Source of the DNA: Casuarius casuarius
Taxonomy: Eukaryota; Chordata; Aves; Casuariiformes; Casuariidae
Assembly: GCA_003342895.1 (NCBI GenBank)
Contig: PTFA01000193.1
Span: forward strand, 1,116,905 to 1,180,904
Direction of reading: 5' to 3'
Length of the DNA: 64,000 nucleotides
The notes under the pieces are model-generated. The model made no database searches. It saw nothing but the letters and a program-made list of their open reading frames with translations, and was not told the origin of the DNA. Each line of letters begins with the position of its first letter. The stretch's first letter is position 1. The translations under genes and the position numbers were made by a program. Below are positions 57,801 to 64,000 of the stretch, piece after piece.

Positions 57801-60800
57801 CAGAGTTGATGCTGTAATAGTAACTCTATGGGACACGTAACGTTGGCAAGCTTTCCCAGGGGAAAGGAAGAGCTCCAGACTGTCTTACTTTCCTTCTCGA
57901 ATTAGGTGTTAAATGTGTTGGGAGAAACTTAGCAGGAGCTTAGAGACGCTGCCTTTCGAAGAGGGAAGATGCCACCAGTCACCTTGGTGGTGGTGTCTTG
58001 TGTTTTGTGAAAAGCAGAGGGTCCTCGTTCGCGTTACACTTAAAATTCAGTGGGAGCCAGAAGAGCTGTTGCCCCTCGCAGATGCCTCGGGGTGCTGCAG
58101 GTCTCGGCTCCTGCTCCTGTGCTGGCTTTGCTGTCTGCCTTGTGATACCTTATGTATCCGTGCCAAAAATTGCTGATCCCTTTTCCCCAATATAACACGT
58201 AGCTTTGTACCGTGTGATCAGTAGACAAAAACCTTGTGGAGCCTTTAGTATTGCTGTATACCTAATGCAAAGTGATAATAGCAAGAAAACGGAGAGTTAA
58301 GCTACTTAACAGATGCTGTCTTACACCTTTAAATGCAAACCTCGTAGCCGTGAGCGCTGTGCACGCGGCAGCGCGGCAGCCCGAATTCTGCCGGTCTTTG
58401 TCCTCCCGGACACGCCGTTACTGCTCGGTNGTGTTTCCCTTAGTGCCAGGGACTGGGACCGTGTTGCACAGAAACCACCTGCGGGAAGATCGCTGTTTAA
58501 TAAAGGTTTTTATGCAGAGAGGAGATGAGAGGAGGTTANTATCTTCAGGCACCGAAGAGAGTGCTGCAGTCGAGGTCCTCATCCGTCGGAGGGGCATAGC
58601 TCCTCGCGAGGGCTGTAGGTTCGGCCATCAGTTCCGCGCGTAGCCCCCTCGCTCAGGGGGAGGGGCGNCATCAGGTTAGCAAATGTGCCAAATTAGTCAT
58701 GCTTTTGCACATGAGGCCTCCATTAATCAAGTCTGTCTGCATAACACATGAGCTTTTAGTTAGAATGCGGAAAAAATGCCTGAAAATTACCCTTAGCAGC
58801 TAGCTTTGCTGAGTGAATCTACTTGTTGCACTGTGTCTGTTAAGGATCTTCCTCTCTGGCTAGTTTTAATGCTTGGGAGATGTTCTCAGGCAGTGAAGAA
58901 TATGACAGCTGAGGTTAAACTTCAGCTTGAACCTAATCCAAGCACTTCCTTCTAAAAGCTACACAAAGAGGAGACAAAACCGCATGGAGAATGCAGAAGT
59001 TTGCAGCTAACCTTGTGTGACTGGATGCCTGTTTCAAGATGAAACACAGCAGCATGGACAAGTTCAAGTGCCAATTTAGAGCACAGCTTTAAACTCCCCA
59101 TTCACTGTTACCTTTCTCTATGTACAACATTAAAAGCAAAACATCCACGAACCGTGCCAGCGTTTACTTCACTTGGGCATGTCCTTTGTTTAAAATATCT
59201 GGTGTTGTTTTATTCATCGNGTTCGGTTTCTTGATCCACGCCAGCTTCAGTGAGGTGCTGTGTAGTGCCCTCTCCCTCTGCATCTTCATAGCTCCTGCAA
59301 GATCCTTCTTGCCCCTCCGCCCTTCTCTTCCCCGCTGCCGACGTTGTGCTCTTTCCTCCCTCCTAAGCCTTTCCATGTGCTCGGAAGAGCTGTCTGAGCA
59401 GAGTTCACGGGCTCCCGTTTCTTCTGAAAGTGGATCTTAAGACAGAACCTATTTCTAGCCGTTTTCCGACTCAAAGTGCAGTAGATCATGCTGCGCGCGT
59501 TTTGTATGGATTTGTTTGTTAGTGTGCCCCTTTGATGCCATTAGACTGTAAATTTTTGGAAGCAGACTGATTTGTGCAGTGCGTTTTACCTAGTGCACGT
59601 TGCTCTGCTCATCTAAAGCTCTCCATAAATAATGAAAACGTACAGGGCTTGCTGGCACAAGTCAGCGGAGGGCTGCGTTTCCTGAGGCTCTGCTTCAGAG
59701 CTCTGCTTTGTTTCNGGGAGCTTCGCTTTGTTTCTGAGTCTGCTGCAAGTATTTTCCATCGAGCTGCTTGTGAGGTTGAGCTCTGAGGCTCATCTGTCTT
59801 GCACCTTAGATCAGGCCGACAAAGCCCGGCGTCGCAGCAGAGCANGCAGAGTGCAAAGAAGGCTTAAAGTCAACGTCCCTTCCTCAAATGCAGAAACGGA
59901 ATAACTGCGAATCTTGCCTAGAGCATGGGAGTGAATATCAGTGCCCCGAAAGCATGCTGAGCTGGGCGAGGAAGGTGTTTCCAGCCCCAGAACAGCTGGT
60001 TTTGGCCAATAGACAAGCCNTGTGGATGAGCTCTCGAGAAATACCTGCTTAGAGTGACGGTGGCTGTAACTTTAGGGTATAAAGTAAAAAAGGCGCGCGC
60101 TGGTTTAGGAACCCTTTGCCCATGCAAAGACTGTCTTAAGACGCCATAGCAGCAGCCCTCCTGGGATCTTGCCAAGTTGTTCTCACATTGTAAAGTGCCT
60201 TCAGATAATTTTTCTGAAGGCTGCTATATAAATAAAACAACTGCCTGATTGATTTAAAGTGAATCTCTTGAATTTTGGCTTCACTTTCTACAAATTGCTT
60301 GCGTCTGAATTTCGAAGCTTGAAAAATTAAACCAGATATATCATGGGTGGAAAGAGATTAATTTTATTACAAACAATAGTTCATTAGTGAAGTAGGAGCA
60401 ATTTCATGTATTTATGCATAGCCTGCCCACAATTTTTTCACTGCAGCATCTTTCAGATGTAAATAAAAATACATTGCTCATTGAATTGCTTATTAGACAG
60501 CATGCAATAACCGGGTGTACTTAGTATTGTGCTGTAGGTTGAAATTCCTAGGGAACATCAGGCTGAAACTGGCACTGGGGTCCGAAGCCATGATTGATGG
60601 ATGGTGCTTTGCCAGGCGCATGGGTTGACCCGAAGAGCTGAAGAGGCAGAAGGTTGAATCGTTGCATAACCTCGTTGCGATCACCTGTAGCGCGGTGACA
60701 GATAGCCTGCCCGTGCCCTCCGGAAAGCAGAAGCTTCAGCTCNGCTTGGGAGGCCCCAGGAATTCAAATACGGGCTGAGCCGTTGCAGCCACCGCTNTGC

Positions 60801-62056
60801 CCGTGTCCCGGGAGGACTTCCCGAGCGAAAAGCAGGAGTGTCTCCGTGCCTCGTGCCGAAGAGCCAGCACTCGCAGCCGAGGATCGCAGCAGACGTGCAG
60901 AGGGGAGCGTAGCAGTATGTGTTGCATAAATTCACATCGAGTGGTAGCGATACATCGGTGGCTGCTTCCCTAAGATTCGCCCTGATTTAAACCGCACGAA
61001 TGTTTATGTGCTTGCATCTGTTTTCGTAGAGTTGGTTCCATACATGAATACACCTTTTTTNATTTTTTTTTCTCCCCACCAGAAGTATCTCTGTTGGATC
61101 CCGGTTTACTCCCTCGTACACAGGACCAGCTGGCAGCTGGATGAGACTAGCAGACCTGTTAATGTCAATCCTGAGTCAGTCGGCAGGATCAATGTTGTGA
61201 GGCAGCTCTTTCTCCCAAGCGGCAGATCACAGTAGCTGCACAGACATTTCTGCTCCTGGAACTGAATTCCTTTTTCATTATGCAGTAACATCATGTTGCA
61301 ACACAATTATAGGAGCTATTCCTAATCCTTCCTGCCTTTGCTATTATTTTCAGATCGTTATCTACTTTGGTAATAAATACTTGTCGTCTTAAAAGACACA
61401 CAAATGATGACGATGAAATTGTATATTTTCAGCTAATTACAGCACTAACCTGCACAGCTTTATGTCTGGTTTAGTGCCATTCCCGCTCCCTTCTGCTGAG
61501 AACTGTTTTAACTATACAAGGTGACCTTCTTTGATGCGAAGCACTGCGCTGAGGCCATCAAACTCAAGTCATGTTGTGCCGCAGAAGGGATCCATCCGTG
61601 TGTTCAGATACGTTGCGCTAATCCTGCGAAGTCCTTTGGACTCGCTTGAGCACTTTTATAGATCTTTTACGAATGTGAGTATTTTCCTGGAAAAAGAGTG
61701 TATATCTAAAAAATGAAGTGGACGTTATCTTACTGAAAGACACAGCTAGGGAATGGTTAAGTCTTTTAATATCCCTAGGTGGGAATTAGGGAGCAAGAAT
61801 GGGTGCTTTGTGAGGAATTGCTGGTTGTTATTACAGACTTTTGAAAACCAGACATGAAATTAACAGTTGTGTGTCATTTCATCGCTGCTTTGGCAGCCTG
61901 CTTTCTCTTTTCTTTAAGGCTAAGATGGTTGCTAGGGCTTTGTAGTGAATAACCTTTTTGTGTGCAGCTCAAGGCGGAGGATAATTATTTTATAATTTTC
62001 GTTCATGGGCCGTTTTAGACGTTTTGAGGAAAAAGAAGCTCAGCTTCTGTTAACAC

Positions 62057-62070
62057 CCCCCCCCCCCCCC
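62057..62070. repeat. Poly-C run
   Basis: An uninterrupted C tract of about 14 bases in non-coding DNA. Confidence 0.85.
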
Positions 62071-63211
62071 GTTCTGGGTTGCCCTTGGTTGGCATGTCAC
62101 AGCAGCAGACAGGGAAGCTCTGTGTCCGTCCTCGGCGTTGGCCTGAGCAGCCGGCTACTGCCGGGGAGATGAGTGAGGACTTGACGCTGGTACGGGCTGG
62201 CACTGACCGGCTTTGNGAAGTGAAGTCCCCTGTCAAGGGACGCGTCTGGTTTAACAGCATAATTGCTGTGCATAAACGAGGTGGTGGACAGCAGCTGCTA
62301 GAAGTAACGAAACTGCGCAGCAGGTCGAAGCTGACATCCCACCGCTCGGGACTCCTGGAGCAACTTTATTCCTAGGAGTCCACAATCTTACTCTGGCATG
62401 TGGTCCTAGCAAAGCTTTCCTCCCCGCGGCATCTTTACCGAAGGGTTTCAGATGGGTTTTTTGGACATGAACTGAACTCCGCGTCTTTGCTGTGAAAGGG
62501 TCCGAGATGGCTGTGTGCAGCGAGGCAGGAGGCCGCGGGAGGGTGGGGTCTATCCCTAAGAGTGGGTGCCTCTACCACGAGCATCTCCATCTGAGCCAGA
62601 CACCGTGGGATTGCCGCAGAGTCGTGGAGAGCTAGCTGGCAGTATTAACGGCGTGATTTGCCCCATCTGACTGCAATTGCGTTTGATCACCTAAATCATG
62701 CTGTAAACTCTCGACTACATGAGCTATCTTCTTGTGGGCTAAAATGGCAGCCAGATGGCTTGTTCAGAAAGAGATGTACCTAGAGCTGGACAAGTGCCAC
62801 CCGCTGACCTGGCTGCAGTGGCACGGTGAACCTGTAACGTGCTCGCTGCCGAAACCCAGGTTTGCTGAATGCACAGCGCCTTGATCCGCATTGGGTCCCC
62901 CGGTCTCGCCAAATCGCACATCTGACTGGTGCATTTTCACGTCTTCTGTGCATTTTACCTTACTGTTTGATGAAGTGGTTGCGATCTGATGCTGCAGATA
63001 TCATTCTTTTCTTGCAAATTGCTTGGCTTTATGCGCGACGCCTCAAACGATGTGAATGTTAACGAGCTTAAAAAAAAGAAAAGTTGGCCTTGCTGGGAGC
63101 TATTTAGACTTGTAGACTCCCTGTATTTATGGCTTGGAAACCGTTAAAAAGAGAGGAAACATATTCTTGCTTAAGGTGTGCCGCTAACTTGGGCTCCATC
63201 ACTTCTGTCCG

Positions 63212-63313
63212 GTTGCCATGGCGACCGTGCGATGGCATGGGAATTCCTTTTATGGCTGATTTCCGAGTCCAACATGGCCGGGAAGGAGCCTGCCGACTGG
63301 GTTTCCTAGCAAC
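63212..63313. promoter_or_regulatory. Pair of RFX X-box-like motifs
   Basis: GTTGCCATGGCGAC at 63212-63225 differs at one base from the canonical X-box GTTGCCATGGCAAC. GTTTCCTAGCAAC at 63301-63313 is a second, asymmetric X-box-like sequence with a perfect AGCAAC half. The two lie 75 bp apart in a CpG-containing patch. X-boxes bind RFX factors that drive ciliary and some neuronal genes. Function here is inferred. Confidence 0.45.
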
Positions 63314-64000
63314 TCGTTCCTATGCCGTGGTAGCTAGGAAATGCAGCCAGCGCTTTTTAATAGCGCTCATCATTTTGATCATATGTTCCACTCTGTCAAC
63401 TTTTGTCTTTGTGGTATGAAATAATTAGTACGGAGTAAGTCTGCAGAAAGAGCCCTGTTTTCTCTTGGTTCTTTTCCCTCCTCTCACTTTATTAATGTTC
63501 AATGCTGGAACATTCATAGGAAGGCAAAGACAACAGTCCGTTTATTTAAAATAAAAAAAAAAATCAGAATGTTCAATTCAACATGTGATGCTGAAGAGTA
63601 ATTAAAGTGAAGCCATCTGCCCAGCGCGAAAAGAGATGCGTCCTCNGCTTCCCAGGTCTGATCAGACGCCAGGTTTCAGGACGAGCCTCCTGAAACGCAG
63701 GTGCTGAAATGCATTTTAAACCCTTCTCCCAANTCCTGCTCTGATCCTGCTGCCTTTTGTGGTTTTCTCTTCCCCAAGCTTCAGAGGGTTTGTGAGAAGA
63801 ACCTGCCCCATGGAGGAGGGTGGGAGTTAGTAGAGCTTAGGAAATCATTACGAAGATGTACGATGAAATTAAAGTTGTATTAAATGTTTACATTGTAGTC
63901 ATACCCTACCCGAGGTTGCCTGTCAGGTCCCCCCTGCTGATTTACAACCCTACGCAAAGGCCGAGTCCGTATGGCCAAGAGCAAACAGTCGGTGACCTTC

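Larger units (their letters stand above)
52741..64000. other. Upstream intergenic region, towards expected TANC2
   Basis: No exon, RNA gene or repeat family was recognised on either strand. The TANC2 first coding exon (MFRNSLKM...) is not encoded here in any frame I could find, so TANC2 coding sequence starts beyond the window. GC and CpG content rise after about 57.5 kb. Open frames such as 55746-56027 (-) and 54766-54993 (+) lack splice or homology support. Confidence 0.55.

Noticed and set aside
1..64000. CRISPR arrays, phage, operons or defence systems
   Set aside because: The window is vertebrate nuclear DNA with spliced genes; none of these structures is present.

Overview
This is a nuclear genomic window from a vertebrate, very probably a bird. 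The evidence is compact GC-rich exons with short introns, a degenerate CR1 LINE at 50.7-51.2 kb, a sharp GC-rich/AT-rich/CpG-island partition, and the gene order MRC2 (+) / MARCHF10 (-). That order matches human 17q23, where TANC2 comes next. No bacterial, viral or plasmid gene system is visible.

Region 1 (1-13.03 kb, GC-rich) is the 3' two thirds of MRC2 (Endo180/uPARAP) on the + strand. Twenty-three coding exons run from the middle of C-type lectin domain 2 through domains 3-8, the transmembrane helix and the cytoplasmic tail, with stop at 11946-11948. Every junction is GT-AG and all phases agree, giving 1042 consecutive residues. The 3'UTR probably ends near 13.03 kb at a non-canonical AATATA signal followed by a GT-rich element. 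Introns are short; one carries a minisatellite of roughly 40-bp units.

Region 2 (13.05-25.34 kb) is AT-rich intergenic DNA between the two convergent genes. It has one assembly gap (14165-14328) and no gene I could support.

Region 3 (25.34-52.2 kb) is MARCHF10 (RING-CH E3 ubiquitin ligase) on the - strand. I placed the start-codon exon, a second conserved exon, the large 1.37-kb exon, the RING-CH exon, the following exon, a short terminal exon with AATAAA, and a non-coding first exon inside a CpG island. The placed exons join in frame to 683 aa. One exon expected from the human protein (about 35-40 codons, between the start exon and 38.8 kb) was not found. The last exon was found only through its weak LYLVLL similarity to the human C-terminus.

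Region 4 (51.6-52.7 kb) is the CpG-island promoter of MARCHF10, cut by a second gap (52187-52316) and preceded by a 60-bp near-perfect tandem duplication. Region 5 (52.7-64 kb) lies upstream of MARCHF10, towards the expected TANC2. I see no exon there, but there is a possible pair of RFX X-boxes at 63.2-63.3 kb. Thirteen isolated single Ns occur only beyond 58.4 kb.

The two genes are neighbours by synteny, not by pathway. MRC2 is an endocytic collagen receptor. MARCHF10 is a ubiquitin ligase that mammalian work links to spermatids. I did not find a previously undescribed system. The most useful leads are the MARCHF10 exon structure, the promoter duplication and the X-box pair.
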